In this document: piece by piece, positions 1 to 7,837 of the stretch
How positions within the stretch are numbered: the first letter of the stretch is position 1
Layout: every line of letters starts with the position of its first letter
Notes under the pieces: model-generated
Databases searched by the model: none
Told to the model about the DNA's origin: nothing
What the model saw: only the letters and a program-made list of their open reading frames with translations
Position numbers and translations under genes: made by a program
Source: an uncultured Bacteroidota bacterium
Lineage (GTDB): Bacteria; Bacteroidota; Bacteroidia; Flavobacteriales; BACL11
DNA length: 46,312 nucleotides
Assembly: GCA_902587125.1 (NCBI GenBank)
Contig: CACIJW010000010.1
Location: forward strand, 1 to 46,312
Reading direction: 5' to 3'

Positions 1-108
1 AGGAGCTTCTTCAGCAGCAGGAGCTTCTTCAGCAGCAGGAGCTTCTTCAGCAGCAGGAGCTTCTTCAGTAGCAGGAGCTTCTTCAGCAGCAGGAGCTTGT
101 GCAGAGGC
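1..108. repeat. 18-bp tandem repeat inside rpsP
   Basis: The unit aggagcttcttcagcagc occurs five times in a row at 1-90; the fourth copy has one change (cagtagc). A degenerate sixth copy lies at 91-108. The array continues to the window edge. On the coding (minus) strand each unit is in frame and encodes Ala-Ala-Glu-Glu-Ala-Pro, so copy-number changes would alter tail length without a frameshift. Confidence 0.95.
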
Positions 109-561
109 TAGCTTCTCTTGAATTTCCATCTTTCTTTTCTCATTTCTTTCAGATTCTGCCTCCATTCTTTCCTTTTCCTTGTCTTTTTTGGCCTTGTCTA
201 AGTTGTCTTTTTTGGTGTTAATCTTATTTTCTTTGTCATTGATCCAATCTTCGAATTTTTTGTTCGCTTGTTCCTCTGAAAGAGCTCCTTTTGTAACTCC
301 AACCAATAAGTGTTTTTTAAGCATTACACCTTTATAAGATAAAATCGCTCTGCATGTGTCTGTGGGTATAGCACCTTTCATTACCCAATCTACGCATTTA
401 TCAAAATCAATATTGATAGTTGCTGGGTTTGTGTTTGGATTGTATGTACCGACCTTTTCAATAAATTTACCATCTCTCGGAGATCTTTGGTCAGCTATTA
501 CTAAAGAGTAGATTGGTTTTCCTTTTCTACCTTTTCTTTGAAGTCTAATTCTTGTTGCCAT
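1..561 (-). CDS. rpsP: 30S ribosomal protein S16, 3' end cut by window edge
   Basis: The minus strand from an ATG at 561 reads MATRIRLQRKGRKGKPIYSL, the characteristic start of bacterial S16, a primary-binding protein of the small subunit. The S16 fold occupies about the first 80 residues. A long Lys/Glu-rich, probably helical extension follows (about residues 90-150), then an Ala/Glu/Pro tail made of repeated AAEEAP units that runs off the left edge without a stop. Bacteroidetes S16 proteins often carry C-terminal extensions, but the perfect repeat tail is notable. A TAGTTTTG -7 element lies upstream on the minus strand. The next genes of its operon would lie off the left edge. Identity is certain; the C-terminus is unknown. 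Confidence 0.95.
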   Translation of the reverse strand, partial: MATRIRLQRKGRKGKPIYSLVIADQRSPRDGKFIEKVGTYNPNTNPATINIDFDKCVDWVMKGAIPTDTCRAILSYKGVMLKKHLLVGVTKGALSEEQANKKFEDWINDKENKINTKKDNLDKAKKDKEKERMEAESERNEKRKMEIQEKLASAQAPAAEEAPATEEAPAAEEAPAAEEAPAAEEAP

Positions 562-611
562 TTTATAATTTTTGGTTAAACCATCACGTGATTATTCCTT
601 AATCAGGAGCG

Positions 612-619
612 CAAAACTA
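612..619 (-). promoter_or_regulatory. Candidate -7 element for rpsP
   Basis: On the minus strand positions 619-612 read TAGTTTTG, a full match to the Bacteroidetes TAnnTTTG -7 element, 51 bases before the rpsP ATG. No TTG is seen at the usual 19-20 base spacing, so this is a partial match. Confidence 0.45.
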
Positions 620-691
620 CTATTTTTAATTGAATTGAAAAATTATTTAATCAATTGTTTGATTCTAGTACAAAATTAAGTTCTATTTTTA

Positions 692-699
692 TAGTTTTG
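692..699 (+). promoter_or_regulatory. Candidate -7 element for the fused E1 gene
   Basis: TAGTTTTG matches TAnnTTTG and lies 15 bases before the ATG at 715. It mirrors the minus-strand element at 612-619, so the two genes probably fire divergently from one 150-base gap. No good -33 TTG is visible. Confidence 0.45.
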
Positions 700-714
700 C
701 AAAAAAACATTTAA

Positions 715-3120
715 ATGTCAGCTAAAAAATTAGACAAAGCCGGTTTCAAAAACACCATACTATCAGATTACAAGCTAATTTTTGAATGTAGAGAGTCTAG
801 TCTTCTTGGTAGAAGAGATGTTTTGTCAGGAAAGGGAAGTTTTGGAATTTTTGGTGACGGAAAAGAATTAGCTCAGATTGCGATGGCAAAAGTCTTCAAA
901 AACGGAGATTTTAGAGCAGGTTACTATAGGGATCAAGTCTTTATGACTGCGATTGGTCAATATTCTCCTAAGCATATGTTTACTTCCTTGTATGGTGATC
1001 CTGAGATTGAAAGAGAACCTAGTTCTGGCTCAAGACAAATGATGAATCATTTTGGAACAAGGTTCCTTAATGAGGATGGCTCTTGGAAAAACTTGATGGA
1101 GCAAAAGAACTCAACCTCTGATATGGCATGTCTAGCATCTCAATTTCCTAGACTTGTAGGTTTAGCTCAAGCATCTAAAGTTTACAGAAACAATAAAGTA
1201 TTGGCAAAGTCAAAACCTAAGTTTACAAACAACGGAACTGAAATTGCTTTTGCTACAATTGGAAACTCTTCTTGCGCTGAGGGTCATTTTTTTGAAGCTG
1301 TCAACGCAATCGGAGTTCTTCAAGTGCCTGCAATAATTTCAATTTGGGATGATGGATATGGAATCTCAGTGAGTAATGAGTATCAGGTCACAAAATCGGA
1401 TATTTCTGAAATAATAAAGGGATTTCAAAGAGATGGCAAAGGAGAAGGCTTCGAACTCTTCAAAGTCAAAGGATGGGATTATCCATCACTAGTAGAAGCT
1501 TACGAAAAAGCAGAAAAGTTAGCTAGAGATAAGCATATTCCTTCAATAATTCATGTTATTGAAATGACACAACCTACTGGTCATTCAACCTCAGGAAGCC
1601 ACGAAAGATATAAAAGCAAAGAGAGACTTGAGTGGGAGAAGGAATTTGATTGTATCAAAAAATATGAGGAATGGATCATAAAAAACAACATTGCTAGTGA
1701 AGAAGAGCTTGATGAGATTAGAACTGAAGCAAAAGAAACTGTAAAGCAAGCTAAAAAGGAAGCTTGGTCAGAGTACCAAAAACCAATCAAAGATGAATTA
1801 AACCAATTATTAAACATATTCAAGTCAATAAAGTCAAAATTTTCAATTGATGAAATTGATGAGTGGAGTAAGGATTTAAATCAATCTGCAATGTTTGGGT
1901 TGTTTAGAAGAGATTACATGACTAAAGCAAGACTTTTACTCACTAAGTTGAATAAGGTTTCTGGAACTGAAAAAGAATCATTAATTCAATTTATTGAAAA
2001 GATAAACAATGAGAACTCGAACAGATACAATACTTTCCTATACAATTTAACCTCATCATCTGCAAGAAATGTTAAAGAGGTCAAGCCGATATACAGTGAT
2101 AATGCTGAGCTAGTTGATGGAAGGATAATATTAAGAGATAATTTTCATCAAATGTTTGAAGATATTCCCGAAGCAATGATATTTGGAGAAGATGTTGGAA
2201 AAATTGGCGGAGTAAATCAAGGTGTTGAAGGAATGCAAGAAAAATTTGGAGAAGAAAGAGTTGCAGATACTGGAATCAGAGAAACAACAATTCTAGGCCA
2301 AGGTATAGGATTGTCCTTAAGAGGTTTACGGCCAATCGCTGAAATTCAGTATTTAGATTATTTGCTTTATGCTTTTCAAACAATGGCTGATGATTTAGCA
2401 TCTTTACACTACAGAACTTATGGTGGTCAAATATCCCCTGTAATAATTAGAACAAGAGGTCACAGACTAGAGGGCATATGGCACTCAGGGTCTCCAATGG
2501 GTATGATTATTAATGGAACAAGAGGTGTAAATATTTGTGTTCCAAGAGATATGACTAGAGCCGCAGGTTTTTATAATACTCTTATGATATCTGATGAACC
2601 AGCGATGGTTATTGAATGTTTAAATGGTTACAGAACGAAAGAAAAAATGCCAAGTAACATTGGCGAATTTAGAACACCACTTGGAGTAATTGAAGTTACC
2701 AAAGTAGGAAATGACATTACCTTAGTATCATATGGTTCAACCTGGAGAATAGTAAATGATGCTGCTAACGAACTTGAAAAGTTAGGTATTTCGTGTGAAG
2801 TTATAGATATACAATCAATTGTTCCATTTGATTTAAATTGTGAAATAGTTGAATCTGTGAAAAAAACTAATAGATTACTTGTTGTTGATGAGGATGTACC
2901 TGGTGGAGCTAGTGCTTACATTTTGCAAAAAATAATTGAAGATCAAAAAGCATATGAATATTTGGACTCAAGTCCATCAACGCTGACAGCAAAAGCTCAT
3001 AGACCTCCGTATGGAAAAGACGGTGATTACTTTACAAAACCTTCAGTGAATGATGTAATTGAAAAGGTATACTCAATTCTTAATGAAGCTGATCCAAAAA
3101 AATTCCCTCAACTATTTTGA
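715..3120 (+). CDS. Fused 2-oxoacid dehydrogenase E1 (alpha + beta subunits)
   Basis: This 801-residue protein is a thiamine-diphosphate E1 with both subunits in one chain. The N-terminal half (to about residue 400) is the alpha part, with the cofactor region GNSSCAEGH...WDDGYGIS and HSTSGSHERY. The second half (about 450-801) is the transketolase-like beta part, with FGEDVG, DTGIRE and the C-terminal VDEDVPGGASAYI. Such fused E1 proteins are common in Bacteroidetes and serve 2-oxoisovalerate (branched-chain) or related 2-oxoacid dehydrogenase complexes in the cytoplasm; the substrate is not decided here. Residue 2 of the usual GD(G/A) cofactor motif is Asn instead of Asp. Its TGA overlaps the TTG start of murQ, which suggests cotranscription. 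Confidence 0.9.
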   Translation: MSAKKLDKAGFKNTILSDYKLIFECRESSLLGRRDVLSGKGSFGIFGDGKELAQIAMAKVFKNGDFRAGYYRDQVFMTAIGQYSPKHMFTSLYGDPEIEREPSSGSRQMMNHFGTRFLNEDGSWKNLMEQKNSTSDMACLASQFPRLVGLAQASKVYRNNKVLAKSKPKFTNNGTEIAFATIGNSSCAEGHFFEAVNAIGVLQVPAIISIWDDGYGISVSNEYQVTKSDISEIIKGFQRDGKGEGFELFKVKGWDYPSLVEAYEKAEKLARDKHIPSIIHVIEMTQPTGHSTSGSHERYKSKERLEWEKEFDCIKKYEEWIIKNNIASEEELDEIRTEAKETVKQAKKEAWSEYQKPIKDELNQLLNIFKSIKSKFSIDEIDEWSKDLNQSAMFGLFRRDYMTKARLLLTKLNKVSGTEKESLIQFIEKINNENSNRYNTFLYNLTSSSARNVKEVKPIYSDNAELVDGRIILRDNFHQMFEDIPEAMIFGEDVGKIGGVNQGVEGMQEKFGEERVADTGIRETTILGQGIGLSLRGLRPIAEIQYLDYLLYAFQTMADDLASLHYRTYGGQISPVIIRTRGHRLEGIWHSGSPMGMIINGTRGVNICVPRDMTRAAGFYNTLMISDEPAMVIECLNGYRTKEKMPSNIGEFRTPLGVIEVTKVGNDITLVSYGSTWRIVNDAANELEKLGISCEVIDIQSIVPFDLNCEIVESVKKTNRLLVVDEDVPGGASAYILQKIIEDQKAYEYLDSSPSTLTAKAHRPPYGKDGDYFTKPSVNDVIEKVYSILNEADPKKFPQLF

Positions 3121-3932
3121 GAGAAATCTCAACAACCGAATCTAGTTCTAACTACAATAATCTTGAAGAAATGTCTGTTTACGACATCCTTTCTAGTATG
3201 AACAACGAAGATTTGGGAGTAGCTAAATGTGTACAGGAAAATTTACATTCCATTGAAAGTTTGGTAAACCTTACTTTTGTTAATTTAAAAAAAGGAGGTA
3301 GAGTGTTTTACCTTGGTGCAGGAACATCGGGGAGATTAGGAATATTAGACGCTTCTGAGTGTCCTCCAACTTTTGGTGTAAGTCACGAGCTTTTTATAGG
3401 CTTGATAGCGGGAGGGGACAAAGCAATAAGAAAAGCTGTTGAATTTGCAGAGGATGATCCTAATTTGGGTTGGAAGGACTTGCTTTCTTACAACATTAAT
3501 CAAAGTGATACAGTAATTGGTTTGGCTGCGTCCGGAAAAACACCTTATGTTGTTGGAGCTTTAAAAGAAGCTCAGAAAAATAATATATCAACAGGTTGCA
3601 TCACTTGCAATAAAAATTCTTTGCTATCTAAGTATTCTGATGTTTCAATTGAAATTGTTGTTGGACCAGAATTCATTTCTGGAAGCACAAGATTAAAATC
3701 TGGAACTGCTCAAAAAATGGTATTAAATATGTTGTCTACATCGCTCATGATAAAGCTTGGTAAAGTTATTGACAATAAAATGGTTGATATGGCTCTTTCT
3801 AATAAAAAGCTAGTTAATAGAGGTGCTAAAATTATTTCTGAAAAAATAAATGTTAGTGAAAAAAAAGCACTAGAATTGCTTAAAAAATATGGGTCAGTTA
3901 GACAAGTATTAGACAAAAAAAAATATGAATAA
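3117..3932 (+). CDS. murQ: N-acetylmuramic acid 6-phosphate etherase
   Basis: MurQ cleaves the lactyl ether of MurNAc-6-P to give GlcNAc-6-P and D-lactate in cell-wall recycling. The protein (271 residues) has the SIS-domain signature YLGAGTSGRLGILDASECPP at 66-84 with the catalytic-type Glu81, a second Glu in AVEFAEDD (Glu112), and the phosphosugar-binding ASGKTPYV, GPEFISGSTRLKSGTAQK and LNMLSTSLMIKLGKV stretches. The start is TTG and overlaps the upstream stop (TTGA); no better in-frame ATG keeps the conserved TESSSNY start. Its end overlaps the next small gene by 8 bases. It is a little shorter than the roughly 300-residue proteobacterial enzymes. Confidence 0.95.
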   Translation: MREISTTESSSNYNNLEEMSVYDILSSMNNEDLGVAKCVQENLHSIESLVNLTFVNLKKGGRVFYLGAGTSGRLGILDASECPPTFGVSHELFIGLIAGGDKAIRKAVEFAEDDPNLGWKDLLSYNINQSDTVIGLAASGKTPYVVGALKEAQKNNISTGCITCNKNSLLSKYSDVSIEIVVGPEFISGSTRLKSGTAQKMVLNMLSTSLMIKLGKVIDNKMVDMALSNKKLVNRGAKIISEKINVSEKKALELLKKYGSVRQVLDKKKYE

Positions 3933-4134
3933 AGACAAATTAATAAAAGCTGTTATTTGGGCTAGTATGTTCTCATTTTGTGTGCTTATCTGTGCTTTTT
4001 TTATTTATGTAGGAAATAACAGAAGCAGAGATGGAAGTCACTTATTTATAATTATAGGTTATTGCTTACTTCCAACTGTTTTTATTTGTGCTTACAAAGC
4101 GCTAAGAAATATTATTGATTCTATATTTTCTTAG
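3925..4134 (+). CDS. Small two-TM membrane protein (DUF6095-like)
   Basis: This 69-residue protein has two hydrophobic segments (about residues 10-28 and 40-58) joined by a polar loop NRSRDGSH, and a basic N-terminus. It starts inside the end of murQ (8-base overlap), so it is probably translationally coupled to it. Its size, topology and position after murQ resemble the flavobacterial DUF6095 family; that assignment is from memory of the family and is tentative. No function is known. Its last bases overlap the 3' end of the converging mnmD gene. Confidence 0.75.
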   Translation: MNKDKLIKAVIWASMFSFCVLICAFFIYVGNNRSRDGSHLFIIIGYCLLPTVFICAYKALRNIIDSIFS

Positions 4135-4849
4135 CTCTAATCATTTCTCTTTTACCAAGAGCTCCTTTAAGTACAGAAATTTCAAAACCAATTTTTTTTA
4201 AATTTCTTTTAAAATCTCCACTTGAGCTGTAAGTGACAATGATCCCGTCTTTATTAAGTATATCGTAGCAATATTTTATTATTTTAAAATCCCAAATATT
4301 TTTTTGCTTGGATGGAGCAAATGCATCAAAATAAATCAAATCAAAAAATTCTTTAGACATAAAGTTTTCAATTTTTGTTTTTTCTTTATAAATAATGAAA
4401 TTTTTGTTTAAGTATATTTTTTTGTCCCAAGCAGAAACATGAATTTTTTTTAAAAATTCTTCATCAACATCTAGCAACTGACAATAATTGAGTTTTTTTT
4501 GCAATGATTCATCTAAAGGATAAGGTTCTAAAGCATGGTAATATATTTTTGAATTTTTGTCTGAATGTAAAAAGGTGAGTAGAATGTTAAGACCAGTTCC
4601 CATACCAATTTCTAAAATTTTTACATGTTTTTTGTTTTGTTGAGAAAAACCATTTTTTATAAATACATATTCGGACTCGCTAATTGCTCCTTTTTTGGAG
4701 TGATAATGCTCATTGAGATCACTAAAATAAACAGTATGGGAACCATCATTTGTAATGCGTAATTTTCTATTGATTTTATCGATTTTTTTTGTTAAATTTG
4801 TTACATAATTACAAAAAATTACTTCTATGAAAAACATCTTTACCTTCAT
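4121..4849 (-). CDS. mnmD: tRNA 5-aminomethyl-2-thiouridine methyltransferase (MnmD-type)
   Basis: The protein matches the stand-alone methyltransferase half of MnmC, which uses SAM to finish mnm5s2U at the wobble position of certain tRNAs. Visible motifs are ITNDGSHTVY, NEHYHSKKGA (about 46-55), the SAM-binding loop EIGMGTGLN (80-88) and DAFAPSKQKNIWD. Homologs normally begin just before the ITNDGS motif, yet the nearest upstream ATGs are about 27 and 31 codons earlier (4837 and 4849), which overlaps the divergent gene starting at 4827. No in-frame ATG, GTG or TTG lies nearer to the motif. The N-terminus is therefore uncertain, and a rare start codon is possible. Family identity is firm. Confidence 0.85.
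   Translation of the reverse strand: MKVKMFFIEVIFCNYVTNLTKKIDKINRKLRITNDGSHTVYFSDLNEHYHSKKGAISESEYVFIKNGFSQQNKKHVKILEIGMGTGLNILLTFLHSDKNSKIYYHALEPYPLDESLQKKLNYCQLLDVDEEFLKKIHVSAWDKKIYLNKNFIIYKEKTKIENFMSKEFFDLIYFDAFAPSKQKNIWDFKIIKYCYDILNKDGIIVTYSSSGDFKRNLKKIGFEISVLKGALGKREMIRAKKI
4770..4800 (+). promoter_or_regulatory. Bacteroidetes-type promoter for the secreted protein at 4827
   Basis: TTG at 4770-4772, a 20-base spacer, and TAAATTTG at 4793-4800 match the Bacteroidetes vegetative promoter, 26 bases before the ATG at 4827. The promoter lies inside the 5' part of the oppositely oriented mnmD reading frame. Confidence 0.65.
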
Positions 4850-6278
4850 TATTGCTTTTACATTAATGATTTCTAATTACGAGGCTAAATCATCTCATTT
4901 AATGGGTGGGCAAATAACAGCCACATATCTTTCAGCTGATACAAATGGTGTTCATTATTTAGTTGAGCTAACTGCCTACAGAGATACGATTGGAATTCCA
5001 ATGCAGGCAACTGCTGAGTTTGACATACATAAACTAGACACATCTGGAAATTGGAATTTTGTTTTTTCTCAGACTGTAGCTTATGATACAACCTCAGGTG
5101 GTTTAATGACTTCAGTAAATGCTTATGGAGTAGAAGTATATCTTTTTCAAGATACATTAACATTTACTGATACTAGCGGATATTTTTCAATTTCATATGA
5201 AGAGTGTTGCAGAAATTTTGCAATTGCAAATATGAGTAATCCTGGTAATGAATCTATGGCACTAACAACTTACTTGACTATAGATAATCATAATCAAAAC
5301 TCTACGCCCACATTTATTACTCCGCCAGTAGCTTACCTTCCTTCTGATACAATATGGCAGTATAATCCACTTCCTTTTGATCCAGATGGAGATTCATTAT
5401 CTTGGAGCATGACAGTGCCACTGGATGGTAATGGTACAGTTTCTGGCTATGAATTTTTATCTGATTCATTGTATTCTAATTTATCTGGGATTTTTTCACT
5501 TGATTCAATAACAGGTTCTTTATCGTGGAATGCTAGAATGTCAGGAAATTTTGTCGCTTCTTTTATAATAGAGGAGTACAGATCTGGTCAAAAAATTGGT
5601 GAAATGAGGAGAGATATGCAGTTTATTGTTGTAAATGATACAACAAATTATATTCCGCAAATATCTAACATGCAAAGTATTCCAACAAATTCTGGAGGTT
5701 ACCCTTACGTTATTTTAACTGCCGGGCAAAATTATCAACTTCACCTCATTGGAAATGATGCAAATCCAAACGATGTTCTTAGTATGAATGCCTATGGGGA
5801 AGCTTTCAACCTTAATCTTTCAGCACCGACTTTTACGTACTCATTGACTGGTAATGGAAATGAGATTCAAGGAGACTTTTCTTGGACACCAGACGCAAGT
5901 CATGTAAGATCAACGCCTTACATCACAGTTTTCAGAACTTCTGACAATGTTTTCAACCATGATGAAACAATTCAATTTGAAGTAGCTTCAATGACAAGTA
6001 GTGAAAACTTAAATCAATATACAAGCAATAATATCTATCCTAACCCAGCAACAAATAACTTTATTATTCCTTTAAGTTTAGAAAATAATAACAAAGTTTC
6101 AATAAATATCTACAATATACTTGGCTCAAAAGTTGCTGAAACTAAAAAGATGCATTTATCATCAGGTAATCATTTAATAATGAAGAATATAGACTTTAAA
6201 AAAGGTCAGTATTTTGTAGTTGTTGAAAATGAACTTGGAGAGATTATTACTTCACAAAAACTAACAGTAACAAATTAG
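4827..6278 (+). CDS. Secreted T9SS-sorted protein of the SHLMGG type
   Basis: The 483-residue product has a signal peptide (MKNIFTFIIAFTLMISNYEA), then SSHLMGGQI, the start of a large family of exported Bacteroidetes proteins with cadherin/PKD-like beta domains. EECCRNFAI and DPDGDSLSW are typical of these repeats. The last roughly 75 residues (IYPNPATNNF..., NILGSKVAE, ending in a short beta strand) form a type A T9SS sorting domain, so the protein should cross the outer membrane and be anchored or released. Its start overlaps the start region of mnmD on the other strand. The exact role (adhesion or surface structure) is not known. A strong terminator-like hairpin follows the stop. Confidence 0.85.
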   Translation: MKNIFTFIIAFTLMISNYEAKSSHLMGGQITATYLSADTNGVHYLVELTAYRDTIGIPMQATAEFDIHKLDTSGNWNFVFSQTVAYDTTSGGLMTSVNAYGVEVYLFQDTLTFTDTSGYFSISYEECCRNFAIANMSNPGNESMALTTYLTIDNHNQNSTPTFITPPVAYLPSDTIWQYNPLPFDPDGDSLSWSMTVPLDGNGTVSGYEFLSDSLYSNLSGIFSLDSITGSLSWNARMSGNFVASFIIEEYRSGQKIGEMRRDMQFIVVNDTTNYIPQISNMQSIPTNSGGYPYVILTAGQNYQLHLIGNDANPNDVLSMNAYGEAFNLNLSAPTFTYSLTGNGNEIQGDFSWTPDASHVRSTPYITVFRTSDNVFNHDETIQFEVASMTSSENLNQYTSNNIYPNPATNNFIIPLSLENNNKVSINIYNILGSKVAETKKMHLSSGNHLIMKNIDFKKGQYFVVVENELGEIITSQKLTVTN

Positions 6279-6283
6279 TTTTG
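6276..6283 (+). promoter_or_regulatory. Candidate -7 element for the aminotransferase gene
   Basis: TAGTTTTG overlaps the TAG stop of the preceding gene and matches TAnnTTTG. A start of transcription about 7 bases downstream would place the hairpin at 6300-6318 within the leader of the gene at 6326. No clear TTG at -33. Confidence 0.35.
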
Positions 6284-6299
6284 TCTTTTAATATTAGAT

Positions 6300-6325
6300 G
6301 AGGGAGCCTAGCTCCCTCTTTTTTT
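6300..6325 (+). terminator. Intrinsic terminator hairpin abutting the next start codon
   Basis: GAGGGAGC, loop CTA, GCTCCCTC is a perfect 8-bp GC-rich stem followed by seven T residues. The T run ends at 6325 and the ATG of the aminotransferase is 6326-6328. It probably ends the upstream T9SS gene transcript. Its contact with the next start codon raises the question of attenuation or of a downstream transcription start. Confidence 0.85.
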
Positions 6326-7369
6326 ATGAAAATAAATAAGATAAAAAAGTCCAGATTAGAGACAGTTGATTTCGACAATCTTCCGTTTGGTTCAATATTC
6401 TCTGATCACATGCTGATTTGTGAATTTAAAAATGGTAAATGGAATGAGCCTGAAATCAGACCCTATGGACCACTTAAATTATCTCCTGGAACACAAGCAC
6501 TGCATTATGGTCAATCCATTTTTGAAGGGATGAAAGCTTTTAAGTCCAAAAAAGATAATGTTTTATTATTTAGACCAGATAAAAATTTTGAAAGAATAAA
6601 TAATTCTGCCAAAAGATTATCAATACCACAAATACCAAAAGATGTGTTTATTGATGGTCTTAAAGCGCTAGTAAGAATTGATAGCGATTGGATCTCAAAA
6701 AGAGAAGGTTATTCATTATATATAAGACCATTTGTTTTTGGTTCGAGTGAGTGTATAAAAGCTAATTCTTCAAATGATTTTACGTTTGTAATAATTACTT
6801 CACCAACTATTAATTATTATTCAGATCCTATAGATATACTAATTGAGCAAAAATTTACACGAGCAATGAAAGGAGGTGTCGGTTTTACTAAGGCCTCAGG
6901 AAATTATGCAGCCTCATTTTACCCAACGAGTTTGGCTGAAGAGAAAGGTTACACTCAATTATTATGGACTGATGGAATTAAACATGAAAATATTGAAGAA
7001 TCTGGTACAATGAATATTTGGTTCCGAATTAAAGATAAATTAGTTACTCCAAAATTGACAGATAGTATCCTGCCAGGGGTTACAAGAAACAGTATATTGT
7101 CTCTCGCCTCTGAGATGAATTTAAAAGTAGAGGAAAGAACAATATCAATTACTGAAATAATTAATTCTTTCAAGAACAAAACATTATTAGAAGCGTTTGG
7201 ATCTGGTACTGCAGTTGTATTAAGTAAGATTAGATCAATCTCTTACAATGAAGAGAAATATTATTTACCAAATCAAGAGGGTTCTTATTGTGATAAAATT
7301 AAAACTAAATTGGTTTCAATTCAAAGAGGTGATGTAGAGGATATAAATAATTGGACCGTTTCAGTCTAA
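6326..7369 (+). CDS. ilvE: Branched-chain-amino-acid aminotransferase
   Basis: The 347-residue product is a fold-type IV PLP enzyme that interconverts Leu/Ile/Val and their 2-oxoacids in the cytoplasm. Motifs include HYGQSIFEGMKAF (60-72), the arginine of IRPFVFGS, the PLP lysine in GFTKASGNYAAS (Lys189), EESGTMNIWF and SILPGVTRNSIL. Length and the N-terminal VDFDNLPFGSIFSDHM agree with Bacteroidetes IlvE, which supports the ATG at 6326 although no leader is left between it and the terminator T run. Its stop overlaps the stop of the converging GNAT gene. Its 2-oxoacid products are substrates for branched-chain 2-oxoacid dehydrogenase, a possible role of the fused E1 at 715. Confidence 0.93.
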   Translation: MKINKIKKSRLETVDFDNLPFGSIFSDHMLICEFKNGKWNEPEIRPYGPLKLSPGTQALHYGQSIFEGMKAFKSKKDNVLLFRPDKNFERINNSAKRLSIPQIPKDVFIDGLKALVRIDSDWISKREGYSLYIRPFVFGSSECIKANSSNDFTFVIITSPTINYYSDPIDILIEQKFTRAMKGGVGFTKASGNYAASFYPTSLAEEKGYTQLLWTDGIKHENIEESGTMNIWFRIKDKLVTPKLTDSILPGVTRNSILSLASEMNLKVEERTISITEIINSFKNKTLLEAFGSGTAVVLSKIRSISYNEEKYYLPNQEGSYCDKIKTKLVSIQRGDVEDINNWTVSV

Positions 7370-7806
7370 TTATAGATCATTTTATAATGCTGAATACCTG
7401 CTTCTGAAAATATATCTCCCTTTTTAATAAATCCTTGTTTTTTGTAAAAGTCAACTACCTGAACTTGTGCATGTAAATAAATAACATCTTCATTGTTCTT
7501 TAGCTCTTCAAGAATTCTTTTAAGTATTTTATTACCGTATCCTTTTTTTCTGTATTGTTTTAGAACAGCAAATCTTTCAAGTTTAATACCCTTTTCTGTT
7601 TTTCTATATCTGGCTGTGGCACAAGGAGTTTTGTCTTCAAATAACAAAAAGTGTATGGAAGACTCTTCAAATTCATATTCTTCGCTTGGATCAACATTTT
7701 GTTCTACTACAAAAACTTGATTTCTTATTTCAAAAATTTTAGTGATTAATTTTTTATCATCAAAATTAACTTGTAGTACTGAAACAGAATTTTTTTTGGT
7801 ATTCAT
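7366..7806 (-). CDS. GNAT family N-acetyltransferase (ElaA-like)
   Basis: This 146-residue protein has the GNAT fold: RNQVFVVEQNV in the N-terminal strand/helix (28-38), ATARYRKTEKGIKLERFAV, the acetyl-CoA pyrophosphate loop YRKKGYGNKIL (85-95), and a C-terminal HAQVQVVDFYKKQGF. The VFVVEQ and FYKKQGF segments resemble the ElaA branch. It acetylates an unknown amine substrate using acetyl-CoA. The gene converges on ilvE, the two stops overlapping in CTAA, and diverges from the YceI gene. Confidence 0.85.
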   Translation of the reverse strand: MNTKKNSVSVLQVNFDDKKLITKIFEIRNQVFVVEQNVDPSEEYEFEESSIHFLLFEDKTPCATARYRKTEKGIKLERFAVLKQYRKKGYGNKILKRILEELKNNEDVIYLHAQVQVVDFYKKQGFIKKGDIFSEAGIQHYKMIYN

Positions 7807-7813
7807 TTATATA

Positions 7814-7821
7814 TATATTTG
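7814..7821 (+). promoter_or_regulatory. Candidate -7 element for the YceI gene
   Basis: TATATTTG matches TAnnTTTG and lies 16 bases before the preferred ATG at 7838. A TTG at 7796-7798 is only 15 bases upstream, so the -33 part is off-spacing. Confidence 0.45.
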
Positions 7822-7837
7822 TAAAAATAGATATATT

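Noticed and set aside
1..108. CRISPR-like array at the left edge
   Set aside because: The units are contiguous with no spacers and are in frame in rpsP, so this is a coding tandem repeat.
1581..1823. Minus-strand 80-residue frame opposite the E1 gene
   Set aside because: It lies opposite a conserved coding region and its Ser/Phe-rich product is the usual antisense of Lys/Glu-rich helices.
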